Below, piece after piece: positions 9,699 through 16,942 of a stretch of DNA of 29,531 bases (the stretch's first letter is position 1; each line of letters begins with the position of its first letter). The translations under genes were made by a program, and so were the position numbers. The notes under the pieces were generated by a model. That model worked only from the letters and a program-made list of their open reading frames with translations, searched no databases and was not told the origin of the DNA. The DNA is taken from IMG/VR virus record IMGVR_UViG_3300025626_000095, positions 1 to 29,531 of that record; one strand, 5' to 3'. Origin of the DNA: a virus.

Positions 9699-10127
9699 TT
9701 ATCCCTGCACCGTGAATGTTAGAGTTTCTAAATTAATATCTTCTCCTATTTTAAATTTAATTGAAACATTTATTTTGTTGTTATCTCTCAATTCATCAGT
9801 TGATTCAATATCAATTTCTTCTGCCGTAATATAAGGTAACCATTGTTCTAGACTTTCGTTTATAGTATCTTCAATTCTACCTTCCAAGTCATCTACGTTT
9901 GGTTCAAACAATAATGATTGTAAGCCACTACCAAATTCGGGCTGTAAAATACGTTCACCTCTTTTAGTAAGTAGAAGATTTTTAATATTTGATTTAGCTT
10001 GGTCTTTAGTTTGAAAAGATTGCTCAAAAGTACTATCACCAAATTGTAATGGTAACGTAACACCAATTGCATAACTCTTAAATGCAACGGTATCTTTAAC
10101 TATTCTTCTTCCTAACTCAACTGCCAT
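9699..10127 (-). CDS. gp25: Baseplate wedge protein, gp25-like (GPW/gp25 family)
   Basis: 142 residues, the usual size for the family. The diagnostic motif is LTKRGERILQPEFGSGLQSL followed by LFEP, which matches the conserved RP(E)FG(S/C)GL...LFEP core of gp25/GPW proteins; gp25 sits at the inner edge of the wedge and helps trigger sheath assembly and contraction. The preceding residues (DQAKSNIKNLLL) supply the conserved helix. The gene lies between an 185-aa virion protein and gp6. The start MAVELGRRIVKDTV gives a normal N-terminus. Confidence 0.93.
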   Translation of the reverse strand: MAVELGRRIVKDTVAFKSYAIGVTLPLQFGDSTFEQSFQTKDQAKSNIKNLLLTKRGERILQPEFGSGLQSLLFEPNVDDLEGRIEDTINESLEQWLPYITAEEIDIESTDELRDNNKINVSIKFKIGEDINLETLTFTVQG

Positions 10128-10135
10128 AATCTATA

Positions 10136-10693
10136 TTACATTCCAGGTCTCCAAGGACCTTTTGATTTATCCCAAGCTTTTATTAACTGAGAATTATCTC
10201 TATTTAAAACTCTATCCAACCCAGCTAGTCCAGTTGATACTCCCAATCCAGATTTAACTCCAGTTGGTTTCATATCACCATAACCCATTTTATCAGCTAT
10301 ACTTTGTGCTCCCAATGTATGAGTGGAGTTTGAATCAAACTCCATTGTTCTTTCAGAAACTTCAGTTGGTGCACCAGCATAAGCAGGTGGTTGTCTATCT
10401 AATACACTTCTAGATGTATTTTCACTTATACTAAGTGGTTGTGTTTGTTGTAATACCTTGTTTAACATTGGGTTTTTACTTAAAACTCGTTCTGTTTGGA
10501 TTGGTCTTTCCTCAACATTATTATCCATAAATGTTGGTTGCTTTGGTGTTATGGCTTTTTTAAGTTGTTTGTTTTCTCTTAACAACTTTGCCATTTCTTT
10601 CTTTACACCTTCTTTGACTAGTTTAGGAAGAACCACTTTGATTTCTTCTGCTACTATGATTTGTATTGCTTTAACTAATTTTTCAGTATTCAT
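10136..10693 (-). CDS. Conserved phage protein in the baseplate operon
   Basis: 185 residues, no recognised family. Residues 1-50 form a charged amphipathic helix (KLVKAIQIIVAEEIKVVLPK). The middle is polar and probably disordered, with Gln, Ser and Thr. The C-terminus ends in a compact aromatic block, LIKAWDKSKGPWRPGM, which looks like a conserved docking tail. It is the first gene after the late box at 10713-10725 and lies eight bases before the gp25-like gene. A role in baseplate assembly or as a minor virion protein is inferred from position. Confidence 0.7.
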   Translation of the reverse strand: MNTEKLVKAIQIIVAEEIKVVLPKLVKEGVKKEMAKLLRENKQLKKAITPKQPTFMDNNVEERPIQTERVLSKNPMLNKVLQQTQPLSISENTSRSVLDRQPPAYAGAPTEVSERTMEFDSNSTHTLGAQSIADKMGYGDMKPTGVKSGLGVSTGLAGLDRVLNRDNSQLIKAWDKSKGPWRPGM

Positions 10694-10712
10694 TGTTGTA
10701 ATGGTTTCCTTT

Positions 10713-10725
10713 CTATATAAATATT
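10713..10725 (-). promoter_or_regulatory. Putative late promoter box
   Basis: The coding strand reads AATATTTATATAG followed by AAAGG, 19 bases before the ATG at 10693. Eighteen bases including this box (10708-10725) are identical to 23241-23258 in front of another probable virion gene. There is no TTTG element about 20 bases further upstream, unlike the host-type promoters in this window. Confidence 0.6.
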
Positions 10726-10746
10726 TGTTTTATTGTTTTTTGATTT

Positions 10747-11559
10747 TTATTTGCATTTAGTTCCACCCATTTCCAATTGTTTTATGAAATCAGGTAAAAT
10801 ATTTTCTAATTCTTCGTCAATTACATCATCTGGTATTGTTTCATCTATGACATCTTGTAATAACGTACCATCACTATTAGTTGATGTGTTCTCATTTAAT
10901 TCATTAACTATATCGGAATCAGATTCTTCTATACTGGTAGCCTCACTCTCATCTTCTGATGGGAAGTTAGGATTTGGCCTAGGAATGACAGGTGGGACTA
11001 AATAACCAGTCCAAGGTATAACACCAGGTGCAGGTACGGGTGTCAAAGGCCCTGGGTATAATGATGTTGTTTGTATAATCCCACCCACGCTGAATAAATG
11101 TATAACGGCAGCTAGAATAAACATATTTATCATTATTTCTTGTTTTTTAGCCGGTTTTAATGGTGGGTATATTGGCCATGTTCCAGGATTAATTGCTATA
11201 TTTGAATTTACTACTATATTTTGAATTGAACCAGGTGCAGGTATTAGTGGTATTGGAAATGGAGACATTTGTGCACCAATCCAATAAGCTTTTACACCAT
11301 TACCAAATTCATTTACTAACGAAAAATTTTTACCAGGTGGAGTTGCCAATCCTTTTAACAAAGCAATTAGAAAAAGACTTTTCATTAACTCTTTGTTTCC
11401 CGTTTGAATTGATTCTAAGTTTATAAAATCCTTTCCTCTTTTTATTGCAGCATCATATTCATCTGACCAAATAGTTGCAACTTGGTTAATGCTTAGTGAT
11501 GAATTTCCAGTTGGACTGGTTTTCCTTAATACATTTAGTTTAAATAATGACCAAGACAT
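10747..11559 (-). CDS. Proline-rich virion protein of unknown function
   Basis: 270 residues. The N-terminal domain (1-95) appears helical and globular. Two similar proline-rich segments follow: MSPFPIPLIPAPGSIQNI and YPGPLTPVPAPGVIPW, separated by a hydrophobic helix (MINMFILAAVIHLFSV) that could be buried or membrane-associated. Residues about 200-265 are very acidic (runs such as SEDESEATSIEESDSD). The gene sits between the gp5-like spike gene (one base) and the late box at 10713-10725, inside the baseplate block. No family is recognised. A baseplate or tail-tube-end component is the most likely role, from position alone. Confidence 0.65.
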   Translation of the reverse strand: MSWSLFKLNVLRKTSPTGNSSLSINQVATIWSDEYDAAIKRGKDFINLESIQTGNKELMKSLFLIALLKGLATPPGKNFSLVNEFGNGVKAYWIGAQMSPFPIPLIPAPGSIQNIVVNSNIAINPGTWPIYPPLKPAKKQEIMINMFILAAVIHLFSVGGIIQTTSLYPGPLTPVPAPGVIPWTGYLVPPVIPRPNPNFPSEDESEATSIEESDSDIVNELNENTSTNSDGTLLQDVIDETIPDDVIDEELENILPDFIKQLEMGGTKCK

Positions 11560-11560
11560 T

Positions 11561-12775
11561 TTATTTTAATTGCACATTAGAACTTAACATAGACTTTAAT
11601 TTATTTTTTAACGTTGAAAACAAAGCTACATTAGTTGGGCCCAATGATGTTGGGCCTGCCGGAGTTACATATATTTGTTTGGATATTAAATCTATTAGTT
11701 CCCCTAGCAGTTTTACTAAAGTTTCACCTTTAGGTGCTTTTTCTAAAGTACCATCAGTTCCTAACTTAATAATAGCATTACCTATATTAAGATTAAAATT
11801 AAAATCCTTTGTATTGATATCAATTTCATCATCAACCGTTATATCTATACCTCTACTTGCATCAATTGAAAACTGATTATCAGTTATGAATCCCATATCT
11901 AATTTACTTGCAAATATCATTTCTTGAGATTTTGCTGAAAGAATTATCCTATCAGAATTTAATAAGATTTGATTTCCTTTAAGTTCGCTTGGGTATTTTG
12001 AAAATGATTCCTTTTTATTTTCAATTGGAAGTGTGTATTCTAGTATTTTTTCACCACTACCTAAAAATATAATATTACCATCTTCGTTTACGTTTTCTTC
12101 TACCAATGATTCTTCAGGTAACTTTCTATTTTCCGGAGATTCACCACTCCTTAGAATTAATGTGGGAGAAAATACATTTTCACTATTGTTATATCCACTA
12201 AGTCGTATAGATTGGCCAAATCTGCTTTGGAACAATACATCACCCTCATATAATTTTAATTTGTGTATACCTTCTTCTGCGGTAAAGTAATCACCATAAC
12301 CATCAAGGTCATTTATTGAATTGGAGTCCTTACGAGTGATACCAGTGTTACTCACATTAGAATATTTCTTTCCTGTGTTGCTAGATTTTACTTTCTGTTT
12401 ACCTGGAAATAAAGTTGAAATTGCATTTGTGGGTGATGATGTGTTTGGGGATGACCCTTTAGCAATTTGTGTGTAAACATAATTACTTCCAAACTTTTGT
12501 ACGAATACGGTTTGGTTTCTAATTGGTAATATTGTTACAGTAGAATCAAGTGGTTTGGCTATTATAAGTTCATTGTTTTGAATACTACTCATTAACCTAC
12601 ATTGTATAGAACCTATGTCAGCTAAAGTACTTCTACCACTTTTTATTTCAGGATGAGATTCATCTAATATTACAGAATATACAATTGCTACCTCATTTTC
12701 ATCAAAATTCTCTATAAATGACGAGGCTGCTTGACTGGCTACATTCCATAATAAATTTCCACCAAAAAAACTCAT
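11561..12775 (-). CDS. gp5: Baseplate central spike protein, gp5-like (OB fold, no lysozyme domain)
   Basis: 404 residues. Residues about 25-100 look like the OB-fold domain of gp5/gpV spikes: AIVYSVILDESHPEI, IGSIQCRLM, and LDSTVTILPIRNQTVFVQKF. A second conserved block is EGDVLFQSRFGQSIRLSG (about 180-200), characteristic of spike proteins of T4-like marine phages. The C-terminal half has short repeated beta strands (ILLNSDRIILSAKSQEMIFA, GIDITVDDEIDINTKDFNF), as in a triple-stranded beta-helix. The muramidase domain of T4 gp5 is absent, so peptidoglycan digestion must be carried out elsewhere or not be needed. It forms a tight cluster with flanking genes (one-base gaps). The spike call is strong, the helix extent approximate. 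Confidence 0.82.
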   Translation of the reverse strand: MSFFGGNLLWNVASQAASSFIENFDENEVAIVYSVILDESHPEIKSGRSTLADIGSIQCRLMSSIQNNELIIAKPLDSTVTILPIRNQTVFVQKFGSNYVYTQIAKGSSPNTSSPTNAISTLFPGKQKVKSSNTGKKYSNVSNTGITRKDSNSINDLDGYGDYFTAEEGIHKLKLYEGDVLFQSRFGQSIRLSGYNNSENVFSPTLILRSGESPENRKLPEESLVEENVNEDGNIIFLGSGEKILEYTLPIENKKESFSKYPSELKGNQILLNSDRIILSAKSQEMIFASKLDMGFITDNQFSIDASRGIDITVDDEIDINTKDFNFNLNIGNAIIKLGTDGTLEKAPKGETLVKLLGELIDLISKQIYVTPAGPTSLGPTNVALFSTLKNKLKSMLSSNVQLK

Positions 12776-12776
12776 A

Positions 12777-13172
12777 TTAACTTTGTATTTTTTGTTTAAC
12801 TTCTTCTATATCGTTTTGAATATCATCGATTTTTGCAACTTCGTCTTGGATTTGTTCAACCTCCGAAAGAAGTTGTTCTCTTTCCTTATCAGTAAGGAAA
12901 CCAGTATCACCTTCATTTTTTTGACTTGATGCTACAATTCTTTGTGCAATAGTTGCCAACTTAACCAATTGGTCATCGTTACGAACTGATGTATCTACTA
13001 GGTCTTTTATAACAGGTGCTAGTACTGCCATATCACCAGCATGTCTAATTGTTTTTTTAATTTCTGCAATTAGTTCTGAGATATGTTTTTTCTTATTTGT
13101 TTGATTGTTGTATATATCCTCAAATAACCCACTAAGGTTTTTACCTGGGAATAATTCGAAATCTGTTGACAT
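12777..13172 (-). CDS. Small helical phage protein preceding the spike gene
   Basis: 131 residues, first gene after the late box at 13193-13206. The N-terminus FELFPGKNLSGLFEDIYNNQ resembles small conserved proteins found next to spike and baseplate genes in other marine myoviruses. The centre is helical (IKDLVDTSVRNDDQLVKLA) and the C-terminus (about 95-131) is a Glu/Gln/Asp coiled coil (LLSEVEQIQDEVAKIDDIQN). One base separates it from the gp5-like gene. The function is unknown; a spike chaperone or minor baseplate component is a guess based on position and size. Confidence 0.7.
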   Translation of the reverse strand: MSTDFELFPGKNLSGLFEDIYNNQTNKKKHISELIAEIKKTIRHAGDMAVLAPVIKDLVDTSVRNDDQLVKLATIAQRIVASSQKNEGDTGFLTDKEREQLLSEVEQIQDEVAKIDDIQNDIEEVKQKIQS

Positions 13173-13192
13173 ATTTTTTATAGATTATTATT

Positions 13193-13206
13193 CTATATAT
13201 AAATAT
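13193..13206 (-). promoter_or_regulatory. Putative late promoter box
   Basis: The coding strand reads ATATTTATATATAG, 20 bases before the ATG at 13172 that opens the spike/baseplate operon. It shares the ATATTTATATA core with the boxes at 10713-10725, 18491-18504 and 23246-23258. No TTTG element is present at the host-type spacing. Confidence 0.6.
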
Positions 13207-13235
13207 CAATAAAGAAAAAAGTGGGTTTTATGTGT

Positions 13236-13256
13236 ACTTAGAGTGAGTCTCTAAGT
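13236..13256 (-). terminator. Hairpin after the sigma-factor gene (possible terminator)
   Basis: A perfect 8-bp inverted repeat (ACTTAGAG/CTCTAAGT) with a 5-base loop lies 15 bases past the stop of the gp55-like gene and before the late box at 13193. A T run follows on the minus strand, but only after about 15 bases, so intrinsic termination would be weak. It could instead be an RNA-processing or mRNA-stabilising hairpin. Confidence 0.45.
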
Positions 13257-13271
13257 GGTTAGATGGTAATG

Positions 13272-13994
13272 TTAATAAGAAAAGAACTCATCATCATTGT
13301 TATCAGATATTTCACCATGGTCTAGATATTCATTTAACATCTTCGTTTGATGAGTTTTCATAACATTAACTACTTTTGTAATGTAATGTGTTTTACAATC
13401 TGTCATTTCTCTTATAAGAAGATATAAATGTTTTTTATTAAAATTTTCTATAAATTGACTTCTTCTGAATAATTCTAATATAGCATCTGCTATCTGCACA
13501 TCTCTTTTTTTAGTAAATACCTTTGTAAGATTTTTATCCCAATACTCTAGCATCAATTCTTTAAATTCTGCAAACTCGTTTCCTTTTTGTTCGTGATAAA
13601 AATCATTCTCAGGATTCCAAGTTTCGGGCATCTGAGAAAGTAGTGCCGTTTTTTTATAACGTTTATAATTCCCATTATTACTAAGAATTAAATGGTTTTT
13701 TGCAACAATAGAAAAATAAGAAAATGCTCTACCCTTATCAGGTTTAAACATATGTATCTTTTGAATCAATATAGATACTACTTCCTTTTTAACATCTTCT
13801 TTAGATACATCAAAGTATGAGAACTTAAATGTATTTAGAATATTTTCTGCTAGTTTTTCAAACGGAAATTGGATTCTATCTTTATATATTTGATTTCTCT
13901 CCTTTGGGTCAGTACTAGCATTATATTCAATGATAGCATCTTGAGCAGGTGTACCGAAATATATTTTTGATTTCTTTTTTCTAGGTCTAGGCAT
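13272..13994 (-). CDS. gp55: Late-transcription sigma factor, gp55-like
   Basis: 240 residues. The basic N-terminus MPRPRKKKSKIYFG is followed by sigma region-2-like sequence, with the hallmark HMFKPDKGRAFSYFSIVAKN (about 81-100): the FSYF.IVAKN helix corresponds to the core-binding and -10 recognition part of gp55-type sigma factors. It lacks a sigma region 4, as expected for gp55. In T4, gp55 directs host RNA polymerase to late promoters and binds the sliding clamp through its C-terminus. Here the C-terminus ends in an acidic-aromatic DDEFFSY, which could serve the same purpose. It is downstream of a small membrane protein gene (three-base gap), in the operon started by the host-type promoter at 14284-14315, so it should be made before late genes. 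Confidence 0.85.
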   Translation of the reverse strand: MPRPRKKKSKIYFGTPAQDAIIEYNASTDPKERNQIYKDRIQFPFEKLAENILNTFKFSYFDVSKEDVKKEVVSILIQKIHMFKPDKGRAFSYFSIVAKNHLILSNNGNYKRYKKTALLSQMPETWNPENDFYHEQKGNEFAEFKELMLEYWDKNLTKVFTKKRDVQIADAILELFRRSQFIENFNKKHLYLLIREMTDCKTHYITKVVNVMKTHQTKMLNEYLDHGEISDNNDDEFFSY

Positions 13995-13997
13995 ATT

Positions 13998-14267
13998 TTA
14001 TAAATTTGTTTTGTACTTTTCAATAGTATCTTTCAACTCTTTGAAAACTACCCCAACTTCATCATCCGATTCAAATGAACCTCTGATGTCTATTTCTTTC
14101 ATATCACTATACATTTTTTCTAAAGTACTGATAGATAATTCATTTAGATTATCCATATCATTAGCTATTGTTTCTATTTGTCTAACTAATTGCGTACCCC
14201 TTACAACAAAAAATATATTGGATATTACTAAAACTCCAATTACTATGTATAAATAAATTTCTTCCAT
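13998..14267 (-). CDS. Small single-pass membrane protein
   Basis: 89 residues from the preferred ATG at 14267. The N-terminus MEEIYLYIVIGVLVISNIFF is a membrane span, followed by a helical, charged cytoplasmic or periplasmic tail that may coil (IETIANDMDNLNELSISTLE). A longer reading starts at 14306 and would add 13 residues, but that ATG falls in the spacer of the host-type promoter at 14284-14315, so the transcript would not include it. It is co-transcribed with the gp55-like gene. The function is unknown. Confidence 0.65.
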   Translation of the reverse strand: MEEIYLYIVIGVLVISNIFFVVRGTQLVRQIETIANDMDNLNELSISTLEKMYSDMKEIDIRGSFESDDEVGVVFKELKDTIEKYKTNL

Positions 14268-14283
14268 TTTGATATTATATTTA

Positions 14284-14315
14284 CTAATATACGAAAAAAA
14301 ATTCAACTTTCCAAA
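14284..14315 (-). promoter_or_regulatory. Host-type (Bacteroidetes) promoter
   Basis: On the coding strand TTTG (14315-14312) is followed by exactly 20 bases and TATATTAG (14291-14284). This matches the Bacteroidetes housekeeping layout TTTG-N19-21-TAnnTTTG with one change in the -7 box. It drives the small membrane protein and gp55-like genes; the -7 box ends 16 bases before the ATG at 14267. Confidence 0.7.
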
Positions 14316-14543
14316 TTAAGCCTCGCCTTTTTTTCCAAAGAAAGGAAATAGTAGTGATTCTGGCTCTTCTTGTTCTTCTATTTCTTTCCTTTGATGTTTT
14401 TCTAATTTTTTTATTCTTTCAATAATCTTATTATCGAATCCATTCTCATCAATTAAGCCTTCATCCATTAATTCTTCAACCAAAGTTTCTAATATAATTT
14501 CTAAAGTTTTAATTTTTTGTTCCAATATGTAAAGTCTTTTCAT
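14316..14543 (-). CDS. Small coiled-coil phage protein
   Basis: 75 residues. Residues 1-60 are helical and charged, with heptad spacing (LEQKIKTLEIILETLVEELM, then KKLEKHQRKEIEEQEE). The end is a hydrophobic block, SLLFPFFGKKGEA, which could bind a partner. It is the last gene of the operon running from UvsE; its stop abuts the next promoter. Its size, charge and place beside the late sigma gene would allow a gp33-like co-activator, but I see no specific signature and leave it unassigned. Confidence 0.6.
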   Translation of the reverse strand: MKRLYILEQKIKTLEIILETLVEELMDEGLIDENGFDNKIIERIKKLEKHQRKEIEEQEEPESLLFPFFGKKGEA

Positions 14544-14548
14544 ATGGG

Positions 14549-14800
14549 CTATATAGTTAAAGAACCAGTTGTAACATTTAGTGAATGTAAGAATTCTTTA
14601 AAATCTATATCCGATGGAGTTTCGTAATCCAACTCTCCAAATGCTTTAGTGATTGAATTATTATGATACCCCATTGATGATGCCATTCGAACACACATAA
14701 TTTTAAATTCATGTATATTCATATCGTCTGGTACATCAAACGTTATGTTTATTGCCTCTCTATTTTTAGGCTCTTCGGATTTATATGATAATACTCCCAT
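14549..14800 (-). CDS. Conserved small phage protein
   Basis: 83 residues. The central pattern MNIHEFKIMCVRMASSMGYH followed by NSITKAFG resembles small hypothetical proteins seen in many tailed phages, with a helix-turn arrangement. The C-terminus (DIDFKEFLHSLNVTTGSLTI) is also helical. The ATG overlaps the stop of the deformylase-like gene (TAATG), and the next gene is six bases away. The function is unknown. Confidence 0.65.
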   Translation of the reverse strand: MGVLSYKSEEPKNREAINITFDVPDDMNIHEFKIMCVRMASSMGYHNNSITKAFGELDYETPSDIDFKEFLHSLNVTTGSLTI

Positions 14801-15387
14801 TATACTAATTGATATCCTTTATCTAAAAGAGGTTGAGCTTTTTTGTATTTAACAAATTCCATTTCTCCTTCAGGTGATTGTAACATTACTCTTTCATTTC
14901 TACCAGGTTTCTTTTCTGCTTTAATTTGTCCACTATATCTTCTAATAGATGAATTAATACTAATACCATCAATAGAATCAATTAAACGCTGTGCAGTAAT
15001 GCATTCAAATAAACCTAAGTCATTCATATATTCCTCTTGGTCTTTCCATTCTTTCTTATCTGATGAGAATTCTACTACACCTAAGTTATCGGTATCCACT
15101 TTAAACCATTGATGTCTAGCAGTTTTTCTAATCTTTTGTTTACCATATGGTTTACCATCCATTTCTTTTTCAAAATAAACAACCATCTCTTTAGAGGTTT
15201 CGATAACTTTTGGATTTACCAATGTTAACTCATCATAATCACCACCAAATTTAATAGTAACAATACGTTTATCTATTCCAACATCAGATGCATTAACTGC
15301 ATACTCTATACCTTTAGATATTTTTTCTTTATATTTTGCTAACTCTTCGTTTGAGACTGGAGTTTTTTCAATTCTTTTTACTATCAT
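14800..15387 (-). CDS. Peptide-deformylase homologue lacking catalytic residues
   Basis: 195 residues. The sequence follows the deformylase fold in order: ASDVGIDKRIVTIKF (where the family has GLAAPQIG..KRIVVI), LVNPKVIETSKEMVVYFE (family: L.NP.I...S......EGCLS), a strand pair with RHQWFKVDTDNLGVVEF, and FECITAQRLIDSIDGISI (family: E...AQHE.DHL.GI). The metal ligands are gone: the QHExDH motif reads Q-R-L-I-D-S (residues 133-138) and the Cys of EGCLS is missing. The C-terminus has GRNERVM...FVKYKKAQPLLDKGY, an extension I associate with phage deformylases. Removal of N-formyl groups is therefore unlikely; a binding or regulatory role is possible. The fold call is by motif comparison only. Confidence 0.65.
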   Translation of the reverse strand: MIVKRIEKTPVSNEELAKYKEKISKGIEYAVNASDVGIDKRIVTIKFGGDYDELTLVNPKVIETSKEMVVYFEKEMDGKPYGKQKIRKTARHQWFKVDTDNLGVVEFSSDKKEWKDQEEYMNDLGLFECITAQRLIDSIDGISINSSIRRYSGQIKAEKKPGRNERVMLQSPEGEMEFVKYKKAQPLLDKGYQLV

Positions 15388-15544
15388 AATATTTTTCTAT
15401 TTCTTCAGTTAAGTATTCTACTGCTTCTGAACTACCCATTACTGCTCCATACTTTGCATAAAAAGGAATCCATTTATCTTTATCAGATTTAATTCGTTTG
15501 TCTAATTCATATTTTTCAGGCAATATAACCTTTATATAACTCAT
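15368..15544 (-). CDS. Small phage protein, 58 aa
   Basis: 58 residues, from MSYIKVILPEKYELDKRIKS to the end DSKKN and a TGA stop. Its ATG overlaps the cupin stop (ATGA, 15544-15541), and its 3' end overlaps the deformylase-like start by 20 bases, so all are translated as one string. The composition (Lys, Glu, Tyr) and a WIPFYAKYGAV stretch suggest a folded helical protein. No family is recognised. Confidence 0.6.
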   Translation of the reverse strand: MSYIKVILPEKYELDKRIKSDKDKWIPFYAKYGAVMGSSEAVEYLTEEIEKYYDSKKN

Positions 15545-15927
15545 AATAAATCTTCAGGTGTTTCTCTATAAACTCTATAACTATCTTCATCAAAGTGTTC
15601 AGTGGAAACCTCAAATACAATTGAGTTATCTTCTAATGCAATTAGTTGATGAGGTTGACCTCTTTCAATTGTAACCGATTGTCCTTTCTCTAAAGTACTA
15701 CCTTCTAATTTACCATCTTCTACATTTAGCCAATTGAATTGGAATCTACCTTCTTCTACATCTCAACTTTCTTTTTTCTGAAGGTGGTAATGCATTGAGA
15801 ATCTATTTCTATCCTTTGTGAATACCAATAACTTACCACAGTACTCATTATCATTATGAATCCACAATTCATATCCCCATTTCTTTTCAACTCGCTTAGG
15901 AGTTGTTATATTAGTTTCTATAATCAT
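15541..15927 (-). pseudogene. Cupin-domain protein interrupted by an in-frame TGA
   Basis: A 128-codon frame encodes a cupin of the mannose-6-phosphate isomerase/sugar-epimerase-like type: KWGYELWIHNDNEYCGKLLV, then the metal-binding HYHLQKKES, then GRFQFNWLNVEDGKLEGSTL and the second motif GQPHQLIALED. Codon 55 (15765-15763) is TGA exactly where relatives have a Trp (KKE.W.V), so a single G-to-A change would explain it. The frame is open on both sides and junctions are intact (ATGA with UvsE and with the 58-aa gene), so decay is recent, or the stop is read through, or it is an assembly error. Relatives act in nucleotide-sugar or glycan metabolism. Confidence 0.75.
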
Positions 15928-16877
15928 ATTGCGTAACTTTGTGTGTTTAATAATCCACTATATTCACATGCATTATATTTTCCCATGTGTGGTATAATTG
16001 CAAGTTCTTTTGCTTTAGCCTCTACCATTACATCAACATCCATTCCATATAGTTTAGGAAGTTTGTTAATGTAATCTGAATGTGCTTGTTCTTTTATTTT
16101 TGTATTTTCTTCATGCAATCGTTTTGATTCAGAATAATGAACAATTGGTTTTATACCAATGGGCCAAGTAGTTGCTGCCAACTTCAATGCATCTTCTTCA
16201 GTTAATCCACCTGTACAAAATTGGTGGTGATGATAATCAAATACAATAGGAATACCAATTTGTTCATGTAAGTACATTAAATCTTTTACGGAATACATAG
16301 ATTCTTTATCATCGTTCTCAACTGTTAATCTACTTCGTACTGATTTTGATAATCTTTTGAAGTTTTCACAAAATCGTTTCATAGCCGAATCTTTATCTCC
16401 ATAAACTCCATTACAATGAATATTGATTTTATTATAATGTGATTGTTCTAATCCCATTAAATCAAATATCTTAGCATGTAACTCCAAATCTTTAATTGTA
16501 TTTTCCACAACATGAGGTCTTGGTGAAACTAATACATTGAAAGGGCCAGGATGAGATGTGATTCTAATACCATTCTTTTTGGCATAATTGCCACAAGCCA
16601 TTAGTATAGTTTTAATTCTAAGATAGTGTGGTGATTTTTCTATTTCATACTCTGAACCCCAAGGAAACATCTCAGAAGATAATCTGAATAGTTTAATATT
16701 ATTCTCGTTATTCCATTCTAAAATTCTATACAAGTCTCTAGCATTTTGTAATGCTAGTTCAGTTGCATATTCAACTCCCCTTTCTATAAATGTTCGTTTA
16801 ATCATTGAACGATTGGTAGTTACTTTTGGCTTTTGACTCGATAGAGTCATATTAATACAAGCGTATCCTAAATTCAT
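15924..16877 (-). CDS. uvsE: UV damage endonuclease (UvsE/UVDE)
   Basis: 317 residues, a TIM-barrel apurinic/UV endonuclease that nicks 5' of pyrimidine dimers and other lesions. The start MNLGYACINMTL is the standard family N-terminus. Metal-binding and active-site blocks are in order: FRLSSEMFPWGS, ITSHPGPFNVL, INIHCNGVYGDK, LTVENDD, IPIVFDYHHHQFC and IVHYSES. A reading from a TTG at 16907 would add ten residues, but that TTG is the end of the -7 box of the promoter at 16905-16936, so the ATG at 16877 is preferred. It is the first gene of the operon that includes the broken cupin and the deformylase-like gene. It is a sensible repair function for a phage of sunlit water. Confidence 0.92.
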   Translation of the reverse strand: MNLGYACINMTLSSQKPKVTTNRSMIKRTFIERGVEYATELALQNARDLYRILEWNNENNIKLFRLSSEMFPWGSEYEIEKSPHYLRIKTILMACGNYAKKNGIRITSHPGPFNVLVSPRPHVVENTIKDLELHAKIFDLMGLEQSHYNKINIHCNGVYGDKDSAMKRFCENFKRLSKSVRSRLTVENDDKESMYSVKDLMYLHEQIGIPIVFDYHHHQFCTGGLTEEDALKLAATTWPIGIKPIVHYSESKRLHEENTKIKEQAHSDYINKLPKLYGMDVDVMVEAKAKELAIIPHMGKYNACEYSGLLNTQSYAI

Positions 16878-16904
16878 TTCGTTAGATTTATCATTTGTTA
16901 TAAA

Positions 16905-16936
16905 CAAATATACGAAAAAATTATTTAAAAACCAAA
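16905..16936 (-). promoter_or_regulatory. Host-type (Bacteroidetes) promoter
   Basis: On the coding strand TTTG (16936-16933) is followed by 20 bases and a consensus TATATTTG (16912-16905). It is the best match in the window and stands 27 bases before the UvsE ATG at 16877. Confidence 0.8.
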
Positions 16937-16942
16937 TTTATT

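Noticed and set aside
14316-14543. Identification of the 75-aa protein as a gp33 late co-activator
   Set aside because: Size and neighbourhood are suitable, but no specific sequence match could be recognised.
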